DNA from: Geodermatophilus siccatus
Lineage (GTDB): Bacteria > Actinomycetota > Actinomycetes > Mycobacteriales > Geodermatophilaceae
Length of the DNA: 64,000 bases
Direction of reading: 5' to 3'
Assembly: GCF_900103785.1 (NCBI RefSeq)
Contig: NZ_FNHE01000004.1
Coordinates: forward strand, 124,001 to 188,000
Shown here: positions 8,680-18,060 of the stretch, one piece after another
Numbering within the stretch: the stretch's first letter is position 1
Layout of the letters: each line of letters begins with the position of its first letter
Made by a program: the position numbers and the translations under genes
Notes under the pieces: model-generated
What the model was told of the DNA's origin: nothing
Databases searched by the model: none
The model's input: the letters and a program-made list of their open reading frames with translations, nothing else

Positions 8680-8867
8680 ACCCCGGGCGTCGGGGGTGGG
8701 GCTCCTCGGCCGGCTCTGGTGAACCGGTGAGCCCCTGCTCTGTGTGTCCGTGTGGTACGCCCTGTCCAACGGCACCGACGGGGTCGGGTGTTCCACGGAT
8801 GCCCGTTTCCCAGCAAACGCACAGGGCGTGTGTCGCGTCACGTCGGGGTACCCCGTCCGGGACCGGA

Positions 8868-9299
8868 TCAGACCTCCAGCAGCAAGGGCATCGGCCCCTC
8901 GTTGACCGACGACACGAGCATGCGTGCCCCGAACACCCCGGTCGCCACCTCGCTGCCGCGACGGCGCAGCTCGGCGACCACCTCCTCGACCAGCGGCTCG
9001 GCCACCTCACCGGGGGCGGCGTCGGACCAGGAGGGACGGCGGCCCTTCCGGGTGTCGGCATACAGTGTGAATTGGCTCACGATCAGCACCGGGAGGCCGA
9101 GGTCGCCCACCGATCGGGCGCCGTCCTCGGTGGGGAAGACCCGCAGCTCGTGCACCTTGCGCGCCAGCGCCCGGGCCCGCTCCGCGTCGTCCTCGCGGCT
9201 CACACCGACCAGGACCAGCAGTCCCCGGCCGATCTCCCCGACGACCGCGCCGTCCACCGTCACCGCCGCCGTCCCGACCCTGCTCACCACCGCGCGCAC
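8868..9299 (-). CDS. dtd: D-aminoacyl-tRNA deacylase (DTD)
   Basis: 143 residues, the normal DTD length. It has the signature SQFTLYADTRKGRRPSW, whose Ser-Gln-x-Thr motif forms the chiral-proofreading site, and the C-terminal NEGPMPLLLEV in place of the usual Asn-x-Gly-Pro (cross-subunit proline motif). It hydrolyses D-amino acids wrongly attached to tRNA and acts in the cytoplasm as a homodimer. The GTG start has GGAGG 8 bases upstream. It lies between sigB and the divergent ngg gene. Confidence 0.95.
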   Translation of the reverse strand: MRAVVSRVGTAAVTVDGAVVGEIGRGLLVLVGVSREDDAERARALARKVHELRVFPTEDGARSVGDLGLPVLIVSQFTLYADTRKGRRPSWSDAAPGEVAEPLVEEVVAELRRRGSEVATGVFGARMLVSSVNEGPMPLLLEV

Positions 9300-9641
9300 C
9301 CGGTCATCCTCCGTCGGGCGGATCGGCGGAGTGCCGGACCCCGGTCCCGCAGCGGACGGGCTGCGGGTCCGCTCAGCGGTCGCTGGCGGCGCGGTCGGAC
9401 AGAGGGACGGGGTCGGATGTGGTGCACCCCTCGGCGGCCGTCGGGGCGCCGACCCTCGACGCCCGATTGTTACGGGTGCGTTTCGTCCGCGTCAGGGCGG
9501 GCATGGTCTCCCGGCTCGGCCGGGGTGGAACACCCCGCCCACGGGCCGGGCGCGACTCCGGGTGGCAGCACATCGTGTGGACCAGTACGCCTCGTCCGAC
9601 CTCCTGCCCACGAGGGGCACAGCACGGCGGGGAGGTGTCCC
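9300..9641. other. Intergenic region between dtd and ngg
   Basis: 342 bases without a convincing gene. A 66-codon minus-strand frame (9373-9573) lacks recognisable similarity. The region should hold divergent promoters for dtd and ngg; CGATTGTTACGG near 9467 is a local AT-richer spot. Confidence 0.5.
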
Positions 9642-11393
9642 GTGGTCGCGCGGCCTGACGTCCGGCGGCGGCCGCTGAGCGCCGTCCCGACGATCACCGG
9701 CACCCCCTGGCACCCGCCGTCGGAGCACCAGCTGCGCGGCATGGACACCGAGGCCGCCCTGGACCTCGGCTGGGGTCGCCTCGTGTTCGGCCAGACGTTC
9801 GCCGACCCGCAGCGGCTGGTGGAGGCGCTGCGCGGGGAGGCCGAGGGCCGCCGCGACATCTGCATCTACCCGCGCGACCCCCAGGTGCTCCTGGGCCTGG
9901 CGCCCACCGAGCTGTTCCTGGACCCCTCGCTCACCTTCCGGCTGGACCTGCACCGGTACCGGCCGCGACGAGAGCTGGTCGAGAACGTCTTCGTGCGCAC
10001 GGTGACCTGTCCGGACGACGTCGCCGCGATGGAGCGCATCGTCACGCGCACCGGCATGGTCCCCGGGGACCCGGACACCGTGTGGCACAACCACTCCACC
10101 CGCACGGTCCGGTACCTCGTGGCGGAGGACCGGCGCACCGGACGGGTCGTCGGCACGGTCACGGGCGTCGACCACGTCCGCGCGTTCGGCGACCCCGAGG
10201 GCGGCAGCAGCCTGTGGTGCCTGGCCGTGGACCCGGGCGAGGCCCCGCCGGGGACGGGGGAGGCGCTGGTGCGCGTGCTCGCCGAGCGCTACCTCGCCCG
10301 GGGGCGCAACTACCTCGACCTCTCGGTGCTGCACGAGAACGCCCCCGCGATCGCGCTCTACCGCAAGCTCGGCTTCCGCCAGGTGCCCGCGCTGGTGGTC
10401 AAGCGCCGCAACGCGGTGAACGCGCCGCTGTTCGTGCCCGGCCCGGCCGGGCTCGACCGGCTCAACGTCTACGCCCGGATCCTCGCCGACGAGGCGCTGC
10501 GCCGGGGCATCCGGGTCGAGGTGACCGACGCCGCCCACGGGGAGATGCGGTTCACCCTCGGCGCGCGCAGCGTGCTGACCCGCGAGTCCCTGTCGGAGCT
10601 GACCACGGCGGTGGCCATGAGCCGCTGCGACGACAAGCGGGTCACCCGCCGGATCATGGCGGGCGCCGGCGTCCGCGTCCCCGTCGGCGCCGAGGTGGCC
10701 GGCGACGACCTCGGACCGGCTCTGGCCCTGCTCGAGCGGTTCGGCGAGGTGGTGGTGAAGCCGGCCCGCGGGGAGCAGGGCAAGGGCATCACCGTCGGGG
10801 TGCGGGACGAGGCGGGCCTGCGGTCGGCCGTCGCGCTGGCGCGGCAGCACTGCCCGGACGTGCTGGTCGAGGAGCTGGTGGCGGGCGAGGACCTGCGGGT
10901 GGTCGTCATCGACTCCGAGGTGGTCGCCGCCGCGGTGCGCCGGCCGGCCACCGTGGTCGGCGACGGCGCCTCCGACGTCACGACCCTGATCCGCCGGACC
11001 AGCCGGCGCCGGGAGCGGGCCACCGGAGGGGAGTCGCGGATCCCGCTGGACGACACGACGGCCGCCGTCGTCGCCGAGGCGGGCTGGGCGATGGACGACG
11101 TCCCGCCGGCCGGTGCGCGGATCCGCGTCCGGCGGACGGCGAACCTGCACACCGGCGGCACCATCGAGGACGTCACCGCTCGGCTGCACCCCGAGATCGC
11201 GGCGGCCGCCGTCCGGGCCAGCCGGGCCATCGGCATCCCGGTGACCGGCCTGGACTTCCTCGTGCCCGACCTCGACGGGCCCGAGCACGTCTTCGTGGAG
11301 GCCAACGAGCGGCCGGGGCTGGCCAACCACGAGCCCCAGCCGACCGCCGAGCGCTTCGTCGACCTGCTGTTCCCGGAGAGCCGCCGCCGCTGA
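9642..11393 (+). CDS. ngg: N-acetylglutaminylglutamine synthetase (GNAT plus ATP-grasp fusion)
   Basis: 583 residues. After a ~35-residue N-terminus comes the family stretch LGWGRLVFGQTFADP. A GNAT domain follows (about 110-260, with LDLSVLHENAPAIALYRKLG), then a cyanophycin-synthetase/GshB-like ATP-grasp domain (about 290-575, VVVKPARGEQGKGITVGV and DLRVVVIDSEVVAAAVRR). In the known NAGGN pathway this enzyme acetylates glutamine and ligates a second one; a separate asparagine-synthetase-like enzyme then amidates the dipeptide to the osmoprotectant NAGGN. No such amidotransferase or NAGGN peptidase is beside it. The GTG start is 8 bases after GGGGAGG. The product assignment follows the whole fusion architecture and is strong; the in vivo end product is uncertain. 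Confidence 0.82.
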   Translation: MVARPDVRRRPLSAVPTITGTPWHPPSEHQLRGMDTEAALDLGWGRLVFGQTFADPQRLVEALRGEAEGRRDICIYPRDPQVLLGLAPTELFLDPSLTFRLDLHRYRPRRELVENVFVRTVTCPDDVAAMERIVTRTGMVPGDPDTVWHNHSTRTVRYLVAEDRRTGRVVGTVTGVDHVRAFGDPEGGSSLWCLAVDPGEAPPGTGEALVRVLAERYLARGRNYLDLSVLHENAPAIALYRKLGFRQVPALVVKRRNAVNAPLFVPGPAGLDRLNVYARILADEALRRGIRVEVTDAAHGEMRFTLGARSVLTRESLSELTTAVAMSRCDDKRVTRRIMAGAGVRVPVGAEVAGDDLGPALALLERFGEVVVKPARGEQGKGITVGVRDEAGLRSAVALARQHCPDVLVEELVAGEDLRVVVIDSEVVAAAVRRPATVVGDGASDVTTLIRRTSRRRERATGGESRIPLDDTTAAVVAEAGWAMDDVPPAGARIRVRRTANLHTGGTIEDVTARLHPEIAAAAVRASRAIGIPVTGLDFLVPDLDGPEHVFVEANERPGLANHEPQPTAERFVDLLFPESRRR

Positions 11394-11540
11394 CGCACCC
11401 GCCCGGCTCGCGGGTCAGCTCCCCGGCGTCGCGGTGAGGTCCTGGTACCCGGCCTGCGCGACGTCCCGGCAGTCGCAGGCCGCCTGATGAGGAGCCGGCT
11501 CGGACGTGCGGTGGCGCCCGGGGCTGCCGGGGTCGGTGGA

Positions 11541-11711
11541 CTACTTGAAGGCGTCCTTGATCTTCTCGCCGGCCTGCTTGAGGTTGCTCCTGGCCTGGTC
11601 GGCCTTGCCCTCGGCCACCAGGTCCGGGTCGTCGGTGGCGCGGCCGACGGCCTCCTTGCCCTTGCCGGCCAGCTCGTCGATCTTGTTGCTGATCTTGTCC
11701 TCGCTGCTCAT
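11541..11711 (-). CDS. CsbD family stress-response protein
   Basis: 56 residues, highly charged and probably helical: KISNKIDELAGKGKEAVGRA, then a second copy-like KADQARSNLKQAGEKIKDAF, the classical CsbD layout. CsbD-like proteins are abundant general-stress proteins of unknown mechanism. The ATG at 11711 is chosen; a longer frame to 11756 adds residues not seen in the family. It converges with ngg, which also fits a stress role. Confidence 0.88.
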   Translation of the reverse strand: MSSEDKISNKIDELAGKGKEAVGRATDDPDLVAEGKADQARSNLKQAGEKIKDAFK

Positions 11712-11959
11712 GCCGGCCCTGCTACCCACTGGGACGGGCAGCATGCTGCGGGCCACCGCACCGGTGGCGTGGCACGTCGGTCCGGGCCCGCAGCGTCACG
11801 GACGTGCGCCGGGCCACCCGGCGTGGCCGGTGGGCGGGTGCCGGCACGGTCGATCTCGTCGGTGCGCTCGCCCGCCCGCTCGAGCCCCGGCGAGCAGGGC
11901 CTCCGCATCCCCGCGACCCTGCTGCCGGGCCCGGCCGCACGCGCTGGTGGGGTCGGTCG

Positions 11960-12979
11960 TCAGGTGGCGGCCGTGGTCGGCTGCGGGAACAGCCGGCGCA
12001 GCACGTCCGACAGCGTGATGACGCCCAGGACCGCACCGCTGTCGGTGACGACTGCCAGGTGGTTGCGGGTCTCCCGCATCGCCTTGAGCGCGGCGTGCAC
12101 GGTGGTGTCGACGTCCAGGGTGAACACCGGCCGGGCGAACCCGGCCGCGGACGCGTCGTCCGGGGCGGTGAGGGTGTCGCGGACGTGCACCACGCCGGTC
12201 AGCCGCGCCCGGTCGCCGAGCAGGATGCGCAGGTGCCCGGTGCGCCGGGTGGCCTCGCGCACCGCGCCGACGCCGGCGTCGACGGCTACGGCGACCAGCG
12301 GCGCGTCCGGCGTGACCAGCTCGCGGACGGTCAGCCGCTCCAGCTCCAGAGCGCCGGAGATCTGCGCGGAGAACCGCGCGTCGAGCGCGCCGACGTTGGC
12401 CGAGTGCTCCACCAGGTGGCGCAGCGCGTCCGGGCTGTGCCCGACGGCGACCTCGTCGGCCGGCTCCACTCCCACGCGGCGGACCAGCCGGTTGGCCGCG
12501 GTGTTCAGCAGCCGCAGCACCGGACGGAACACCGCCATGAACGCCCGCATCGGCCCGGCGAGCAGGGTCGCCGAGCGCTCCGGGTGCGCGATGGCCCACG
12601 ACTTCGGGGCCATCTCGCCGACCACCAGGTGGATGAAGGTCACGATCAGCAGCGCGAGGACGAAGCCGGCGACGTCGGCGGCGACCAGCGGCAGCCCCCA
12701 GGCCTCGAACAGCGGGGTGAGCCAGTGGTGCACCGCCGGCTTGCTGATCGCACCGAGCGCCAGGGTCGCCGCCGTGATGCCCAGCTGCGAGCCGGCCAGC
12801 AGCAGCGTCAGCTCCGAGGAGTTCCGCAGCGCCGCCCGCGCCGAGCGGCTGGTCGGTGCGGCTTCCTCCAGCCGGTGCCGCTTGGCGGCCAGCGCGGCGA
12901 ACTCCACCGCCACGAAGAACGCGGACAGCGCGACGATGACGACCGTCGCGGCGAGCACCACCACGGGGTTGTCGCTCAT
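11960..12979 (-). CDS. CNNM/HlyC-CorC type transmembrane CBS-domain protein
   Basis: 339 residues. An N-terminal DUF21/CNNM membrane domain has about three to four hydrophobic helices (first about residues 5-25, later FVLALLIVTFIHLVVGEMAPKS). Two CBS motifs follow (about 215-330, RILLGDRARLTGVVHVRD and GVITLSDVLRRLFP). It lacks the C-terminal CorC/HlyC transporter-associated domain that its partner has. Family members are linked to Mg2+/Co2+ efflux or sensing. Its ATG overlaps the partner's stop (ATGA), so the two are translationally coupled and may form a heteromer. Confidence 0.88.
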   Translation of the reverse strand: MSDNPVVVLAATVVIVALSAFFVAVEFAALAAKRHRLEEAAPTSRSARAALRNSSELTLLLAGSQLGITAATLALGAISKPAVHHWLTPLFEAWGLPLVAADVAGFVLALLIVTFIHLVVGEMAPKSWAIAHPERSATLLAGPMRAFMAVFRPVLRLLNTAANRLVRRVGVEPADEVAVGHSPDALRHLVEHSANVGALDARFSAQISGALELERLTVRELVTPDAPLVAVAVDAGVGAVREATRRTGHLRILLGDRARLTGVVHVRDTLTAPDDASAAGFARPVFTLDVDTTVHAALKAMRETRNHLAVVTDSGAVLGVITLSDVLRRLFPQPTTAAT

Positions 12980-14421
12980 CGGGTGTGCTCCTCGGCGGTC
13001 GCGGCCGTGCGGCCGGTGGGGTCGGTGGCGGTACCGGTGCCACTGTCCGGGTCGGCGACCGGGGCGGTGCGGTCGGGCAGCTCCAGGCGGACCCGGGAGG
13101 GGACGTGCCGTTCCACGGCGAGGACTGCGACGGCCAGGTGCCGGACAGCGGGGGCGTCGTCGTGGACCAGGTCACCGGGGTCGGGCGGCAGCTCGACGGT
13201 GAGCGTGGCGCCGGGCTCGGGCAGAGTGCCGGCGGCGGCCATGACCAGGCCGGCGATCGTCTCGTAGTGCCCACGTGGCAGGTCGACACCCAGGGCACGC
13301 TCGACCTCGTCGACGTGCACGTCGCCGGCCATCTCCCACACGCCGTCGCCCTCGACCGGCACGTACTCGGGGTCGACGTCGGCGTCGTGCTCGTCGGTGA
13401 TCTCCCCGACCAGCTCCTCGGCGAGGTCCTCGAGGGTGATGACGCCGGCGAATCCGCCGTACTCGTCGATGACGCAGCCCATCTGGTTCCTCGTCTCGGC
13501 GAGCTGGCGCAGCGCGTCGGGCAGCGAGGTGAACGTGGACACGACCAGGCACTCCCGAGCGATGGCGATCACCGGTGCGGAGTCGGGCTCGGTGGTGGTC
13601 AACAGGTCGGCCAGGTGCACCACGCCGACCACGTCGCCGGCCCCGACGTCCCGCACCGGATAGCGGGAGTGCCCGGAGGCCATCAGCTCGCGCAGGTGGC
13701 CGAGCGTGTCGGTGCCGGCGACGGTGTCCACCCGGGGCCGGGGGATCATCGCGTGCTCGACGTCGCGGTCGGGGAAGTCGAGGATGCGGTCGACCAGCAT
13801 CGACAGCTCCGCGGGCAGGTCGCCGCTCTCCCGCGACTCCTCCACGATGTGCTCCAGGTCGCGGGCGGTGGCCGCGTGCTCGACGTCGTGCACGGGCTCG
13901 ATCTTCAGGGCGCGCAGCAGCAGGTTCGACGCCTGGTCGAACACCCAGATCAGCCAGCCGAACACCTTGAGGTACGCGGTGGTGGAGGCGCTCAGCCAGC
14001 GGGCGACCGGCTCGGGGCGGGCGATGGCGAGGTTCTTCGGGAACAGTTCCCCGAACAGCATCTGCACGACCGTGGAGAACAGCAGCGCCAGCACCGCACC
14101 GATGCCGACGCCGACCGCGGTCGGGATGCCGACGCCGCCGAGCAGCGCGCCGAGGGACTCCCCGATCAGGGGTTCGGCGACGTACCCGACCAGCAGCCCG
14201 GTGACGGTGATGCCCAGCTGCGCGCCCGACAGCATGAACGAGGTGCGGCGGGTGACGGCCAGGGCGCGCCCGGCGGCGGCGTCCCCGGCCTCGGCGCGGG
14301 CACCCAGCGTGGAGCGGTCGGCCGCCATGTAGGCGAACTCCTGGGCCACGAAGTACCCGGTGAGCACGGTGATCCCGCCGACCACCGCCACACCCAGCAG
14401 GAGGGAGAGCACTTCGGTCAC
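12976..14421 (-). CDS. CNNM/HlyC-CorC type transmembrane protein with transporter-associated domain
   Basis: 481 residues. The DUF21 membrane domain covers about 1-200 (VTEVLSLLLGVAVVGG start, LFGELFPKNLAIARPEPVAR). A CBS pair follows at about 215-345 (MIPRPRVDTVAG, GCVIDEYGGFAGVITLEDLA), then a CorC_HlyC domain (about 360-440, GDVHVDEVERALGVDLPRG). It is probably a membrane Mg2+/Co2+ extrusion or regulatory protein despite the old name hemolysin. I chose the GTG at 14421, just before the first membrane helix, with GAGGGGG upstream. The stop overlaps the next gene by 4 bases. Confidence 0.88.
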   Translation of the reverse strand: MTEVLSLLLGVAVVGGITVLTGYFVAQEFAYMAADRSTLGARAEAGDAAAGRALAVTRRTSFMLSGAQLGITVTGLLVGYVAEPLIGESLGALLGGVGIPTAVGVGIGAVLALLFSTVVQMLFGELFPKNLAIARPEPVARWLSASTTAYLKVFGWLIWVFDQASNLLLRALKIEPVHDVEHAATARDLEHIVEESRESGDLPAELSMLVDRILDFPDRDVEHAMIPRPRVDTVAGTDTLGHLRELMASGHSRYPVRDVGAGDVVGVVHLADLLTTTEPDSAPVIAIARECLVVSTFTSLPDALRQLAETRNQMGCVIDEYGGFAGVITLEDLAEELVGEITDEHDADVDPEYVPVEGDGVWEMAGDVHVDEVERALGVDLPRGHYETIAGLVMAAAGTLPEPGATLTVELPPDPGDLVHDDAPAVRHLAVAVLAVERHVPSRVRLELPDRTAPVADPDSGTGTATDPTGRTAATAEEHTR

Positions 14422-14632
14422 CGGCCACGCACCCCCTCGCGGAGCTGGGGGTACGCGGCCTGGGGACTGTGATACGGGCTCATGGCTCTCTTCGGTGGAG
14501 GTGTCGTGGCGGGCCGGGAGGCTCCTCGGCTCAACGCGGCAGGGACGGTCGCCGTTCCGGCCGGCGACGCGGGTCACGGCGCGGACCCATGAGGTGACAG
14601 GTGGATCCGCGACACGGCCCGTCGAGCCGCGG

Positions 14633-15292
14633 TCAGGGCTCGATCAGGCCCGCGCGGATCGCGTACCGGGTCAGCTGGGTGCGGTCCCGCATCTCCAGCT
14701 TGGCGAGGACGTTGGCCCGGTGCCGCTCGACGGTCTTGACGCTGATCACCAGCAGGTCCGCGATCTCCTGCGAGGAGCGGCCCTCGGCGATCAGCTTGAC
14801 CACCTCCGCCTCGCGGGCCGACAGGACGCTGCCGGGCAGGCGTTCACCGCGAGCGGCGCGCTGGAGGTACTCGCGCATGAGGGCGGTCAGCGCATCGGGG
14901 TAGATGAACGGTTCTTCGCGCACGACCGCACGGCAGGCCTCGACGAGGTCCCGGTCGGCGACCGACTTGAGCACGTACCCGGAGGCGCCGGCGCGGAGGG
15001 CCTCGAAGAAGTACTGGTCGTTGTCGTACATCGACAGCAGCAGGATGCGCGTGGCCGGAGATCGCCGGGACAGCTCCCGGGCGGCCTGCAGGCCGGTGAG
15101 CCGGGGCATGGCGACGTCGAGGACGGCGAGGTCGATGGCGTGCACGCGGGCCAGCGCCAGCGCCTCCGCGCCGTCGCCGGCCTCCGCGACGACGGTCAGG
15201 TCCGGCTCGCTGTCCAGGATCAGCCGGACGCCGCGGCGGACGAGGGCGTGGTCGTCGGCGAGCAGGATCCGGGTGGGCGCCGAGGCGGTCAC
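14633..15292 (-). CDS. NarL/LuxR-type response regulator
   Basis: 219 residues. The receiver domain has acidic DDH near residue 13, phospho-acceptor Asp in LAVLDVAMP, Ser in LLLSMYDN and Lys in GYVLKS. A C-terminal LuxR helix-turn-helix follows (LSAREAEVVKLIAEGRSSQE, VKTVERHRANVLAKL). Its GTG overlaps the stop of the upstream histidine kinase (GTGA), so kinase and regulator are one operon. Targets are unknown; the divergent antiporter gene beyond the kinase is the nearest candidate. Confidence 0.93.
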   Translation of the reverse strand: MTASAPTRILLADDHALVRRGVRLILDSEPDLTVVAEAGDGAEALALARVHAIDLAVLDVAMPRLTGLQAARELSRRSPATRILLLSMYDNDQYFFEALRAGASGYVLKSVADRDLVEACRAVVREEPFIYPDALTALMREYLQRAARGERLPGSVLSAREAEVVKLIAEGRSSQEIADLLVISVKTVERHRANVLAKLEMRDRTQLTRYAIRAGLIEP

Positions 15293-16290
15293 CGGCCGTC
15301 CCCCGGGCGGGGCGTCGGGACCAGCAGCTGCAGCTCGGTGCCGCCGTCGGGGTGGGGCCCGACGGTGAGCGTGGCGGCGATGAGCATGGCCCGCTCCCGC
15401 ATGCCGCGGATCCCCGCCCCCTCACGGCTGTCGCCGAGGCCACGGCCGTCGTCGACGACCCGCAGCTGCACCGCATCGCCGGCGAAGGTCGGTCCGAGGT
15501 CGACGCACACCCGCCCGGCGTCGGCGTGCCGGGCGACGTTGGTCAGCGCCTCCTGCGCGACCCGGTAGACGACCAGCTCGGCGTCGGGGCCGAGCGACGG
15601 GAGGTCGGGGGAGAGCCGTCGGCAGACCTCCGCGCCGGTGAGCTGGGCGTGCTCGGTCACCAGCGACGTCAGGGCGCTGACCAGGCCCAGGTCGTCGAGC
15701 ACCCCGGGCCGCAGCCGGCGGGCCACCTGCCGGACCTCGTCGAGGCTCGCCCGCGCGGACTCCTGCACGAGCAGCACGTCCTGCTGCAGCTCCGCCGGCG
15801 CCCGGTCGGCCACCCGGCGCAGGCCGAGCAGGACCGCTGTCAGGCTCTGCCCGACCTCGTCGTGCAGCTCCTGGGCGACCCGCCGGCGCTCGGCTTCCTG
15901 AGCGGCCAACGCCTGTCCGCTGGAGGCGGCTCGCTCGGCCTCGAGCCGTTCCAGCATGGCGTTGAAGCTGCCGACGAGGTCGGCGGCCGGTCCGCTGCCC
16001 TGCTCCCGGAGGCGCTGGCCGGGGCGGAGCAGGTCGACGTCCTCCATCAGGTGCCGCAGCCGGTCCAGTGGCCCCAGCATCGCGCGGAGCAACAACCCGT
16101 TGGCCGCCAGCATCACGGTCAGGCCGACGGCGAGCACCACCGCCTCACGGGCCAGCACCGGCGTCGAGACGGTCGCCGGGGACGCCGCCAGCACTGCGGT
16201 GCCCACGGCGAAGACGGCGCCGTTGACCAGGCAGACACGCCAGAACAGCGGCAGCCCGCGCCCTGTCCTCAGCCCTGCCTCCTGCGCCAT
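15289..16290 (-). CDS. HisKA_3-type sensor histidine kinase
   Basis: 333 residues. Two membrane helices occupy about 15-70, followed by HAMP-like sequence and the dimerisation/phospho-acceptor motif RRVAQELHDEVGQSL with His. A HATPase domain has EALTNVARHADA and DDGRGLG...GIRGMRERA. There is almost no extracytoplasmic loop, suggesting sensing inside the membrane or cytoplasm. The ATG at 16290 is preferred; the frame extends to 16446 without family similarity. It is coupled to the response regulator and divergent from the antiporter gene. Confidence 0.9.
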   Translation of the reverse strand: MAQEAGLRTGRGLPLFWRVCLVNGAVFAVGTAVLAASPATVSTPVLAREAVVLAVGLTVMLAANGLLLRAMLGPLDRLRHLMEDVDLLRPGQRLREQGSGPAADLVGSFNAMLERLEAERAASSGQALAAQEAERRRVAQELHDEVGQSLTAVLLGLRRVADRAPAELQQDVLLVQESARASLDEVRQVARRLRPGVLDDLGLVSALTSLVTEHAQLTGAEVCRRLSPDLPSLGPDAELVVYRVAQEALTNVARHADAGRVCVDLGPTFAGDAVQLRVVDDGRGLGDSREGAGIRGMRERAMLIAATLTVGPHPDGGTELQLLVPTPRPGDGR

Positions 16291-16512
16291 GCGCTGCCCC
16301 CACCCGCCGTTGCACGTGATCGACGCTGTCGAGCCTCGGGCACGGGAGCCCGCCGGCCAAGTGCCGATCACGAAGATGGGGTCCAGCACCCATCCCTGCT
16401 GCAGCCGCCCGGAAATGGGTGCTGCCACGGATGCCACCCCGGGCACCCGACCCGTGAGGATCGCGTGCGGGCCGGCGGGGCAGGCGGTTCAGGGCGTCCT
16501 CGAGGAGGTCGG

Positions 16513-18033
16513 GTGCACCACGTCGCTGAGGCACTCCTCGCGCTCGGCGGCGCGTTCCTCGTCTGCGGCCTGGTCGCCCGGGCCGGCGTGCCCATCGGGC
16601 TGCCGACCATCCCGCTGTTCATGCTCGCCGGCGTGCTGCTGGGGCCGCACACCCCCGGGTTCGTCCTGGTCGGCGAGCCGGCGGACCTCGAGCTGGTCGC
16701 CCGGCTCGGCCTGGTGTTCCTGCTGTTCTACCTGGGCCTGGAGTTCTCCCTCGCCCAGCTCACCTCCGGCGGACGGCGGCTCGCGGCAGCCGCCGGGGTC
16801 TACCTGTGCCTGAACATCGGCGGCGGGCTGGCGCTGGGCTTCGCGCTGGGCTGGGGGACGTCGGAGGCGTTCGTGATCGCCGGCATCGTCGGCATCTCGT
16901 CGTCCGCCATCGTCACCAAGCTGCTGGTGGAGACCCGGCGGCTGGGGAACCCCGAGACCCGCGTCATCCTCGGGATCATCGTCATCGAGGACCTCTTCCT
17001 CGCCCTCTACCTGGCCCTGCTGCAGCCGGTGCTGGGCGGCGCCTCCGGGCTGGCCGAGGCCGCGGCGGGCATCGGCATCGCCTTCGCGTTCCTGCTGGTG
17101 CTGTCCGTGGTGGCGCGGCACGGCACGCGGTGGGTCAGCGCGCTCATGCGGACCAGGGACGAGGAGATCGTCGTCGTCCTGGCCCTGGGGCTGGCGATCA
17201 CCACGGCCGGCGCCGGTGAGCACCTCGGGGTCTCCGACGCCATCGGGGCGTTCATGATCGGCCTGATCCTGGCCGCCACGCCCACGGCCCGCCGGCTGCG
17301 GCAGCTGACCCACCCGCTGCGGGACGGCTTCGGCGCGATCTTCTTCTTCCACTTCGGGCTGACCATCGACGTCGGGGACGTCCTCGCCGTCCTCCCGCAG
17401 ATCCTCGCCGCCGCAGGGACGACGGTCGTGCTGGCGGTCGTCGCCGGCGTCGTCGCCGCCCGGCTGCACGGCCTCGGCCGCCTCGGAGCGGCCAACATCG
17501 GCCTGACCGTGCTGACCCGCGGTGAGTTCTCGCTGGTCCTCGCCTCCCTGGCGCTGGCTGCAGGCCTGGACCCCCGGCTCGGCTCCTTCGCCGCCGGCTA
17601 CGTCCTCGTCCTCGCCGTCCTCGGCCCCATCGCGGTCTACTCCTCCCCGCGGCTGGCCCGCGGGATCCCGCGCCGGCTCGTGCCCGGAGGCTCCGAGCCG
17701 GCGGGCAGGTCCAACGGCGTGCCGCTGGACCTGGACGTCGGCACCTCGTCCCTGCACGAGCTGGGCACCGACCTCCTGCAGGTCCGGGTCCTGCCCGGCT
17801 CGCGCCTGCACGGCGTCTACATGAGCGAGCTCCGCCTGCCCGACGGGGCGACCCCCGGCCTGCTCTCGCGCGACGGCGCCACCTCCGCGGTGGCTCCCCA
17901 CACCCGGCTGCGCACCGGCGACGTCCTGCTCGTGTTCACCCAGCCGGCCCAGCGCCACGACACCGAACGCCGCATCCTCGCCGTCCACCGCAGCGGCAAG
18001 CTGGCCCACTGGCTGGGCGACACCGGCACGTGA
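16513..18033 (+). CDS. CPA2-family cation:proton antiporter with TrkA-C domain
   Basis: 506 residues. About 11-12 membrane helices form the Na+/H+ exchanger fold (LGLVFLLFYLGLEFSLAQL, IVGISSSAIVTKLL, GVSDAIGAFMIGLILAATP, FFFHFGLTIDVGDVL). A C-terminal TrkA_C/RCK-C domain follows (about 415-490, VLPGSRLHGVYMSELRLPDG). This suggests K+/H+ (KefB/KhtU-like) exchange controlled by a ligand. The GTG start has GAGGAGG 6 bases upstream. It is divergent from the two-component system with 222 bases between. The stop is followed by a degenerate gene fragment. Confidence 0.87.
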   Translation: MHHVAEALLALGGAFLVCGLVARAGVPIGLPTIPLFMLAGVLLGPHTPGFVLVGEPADLELVARLGLVFLLFYLGLEFSLAQLTSGGRRLAAAAGVYLCLNIGGGLALGFALGWGTSEAFVIAGIVGISSSAIVTKLLVETRRLGNPETRVILGIIVIEDLFLALYLALLQPVLGGASGLAEAAAGIGIAFAFLLVLSVVARHGTRWVSALMRTRDEEIVVVLALGLAITTAGAGEHLGVSDAIGAFMIGLILAATPTARRLRQLTHPLRDGFGAIFFFHFGLTIDVGDVLAVLPQILAAAGTTVVLAVVAGVVAARLHGLGRLGAANIGLTVLTRGEFSLVLASLALAAGLDPRLGSFAAGYVLVLAVLGPIAVYSSPRLARGIPRRLVPGGSEPAGRSNGVPLDLDVGTSSLHELGTDLLQVRVLPGSRLHGVYMSELRLPDGATPGLLSRDGATSAVAPHTRLRTGDVLLVFTQPAQRHDTERRILAVHRSGKLAHWLGDTGT

Positions 18034-18060
18034 ACGCGCAGCCGGACCGCGACGCGCCCG

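Noticed and set aside
9373..9573. 66-codon minus-strand frame between dtd and ngg
   Set aside because: No recognisable family, no ribosome site I could find, and the reading frame pattern is weak.
8058..9641. Upstream extension of the ngg frame through dtd and sigB
   Set aside because: The frame is open by GC bias only; residues are Gln/Gly/His-rich noise and oppose two well-identified genes. The start at 9642 has a ribosome site and the family N-terminus.
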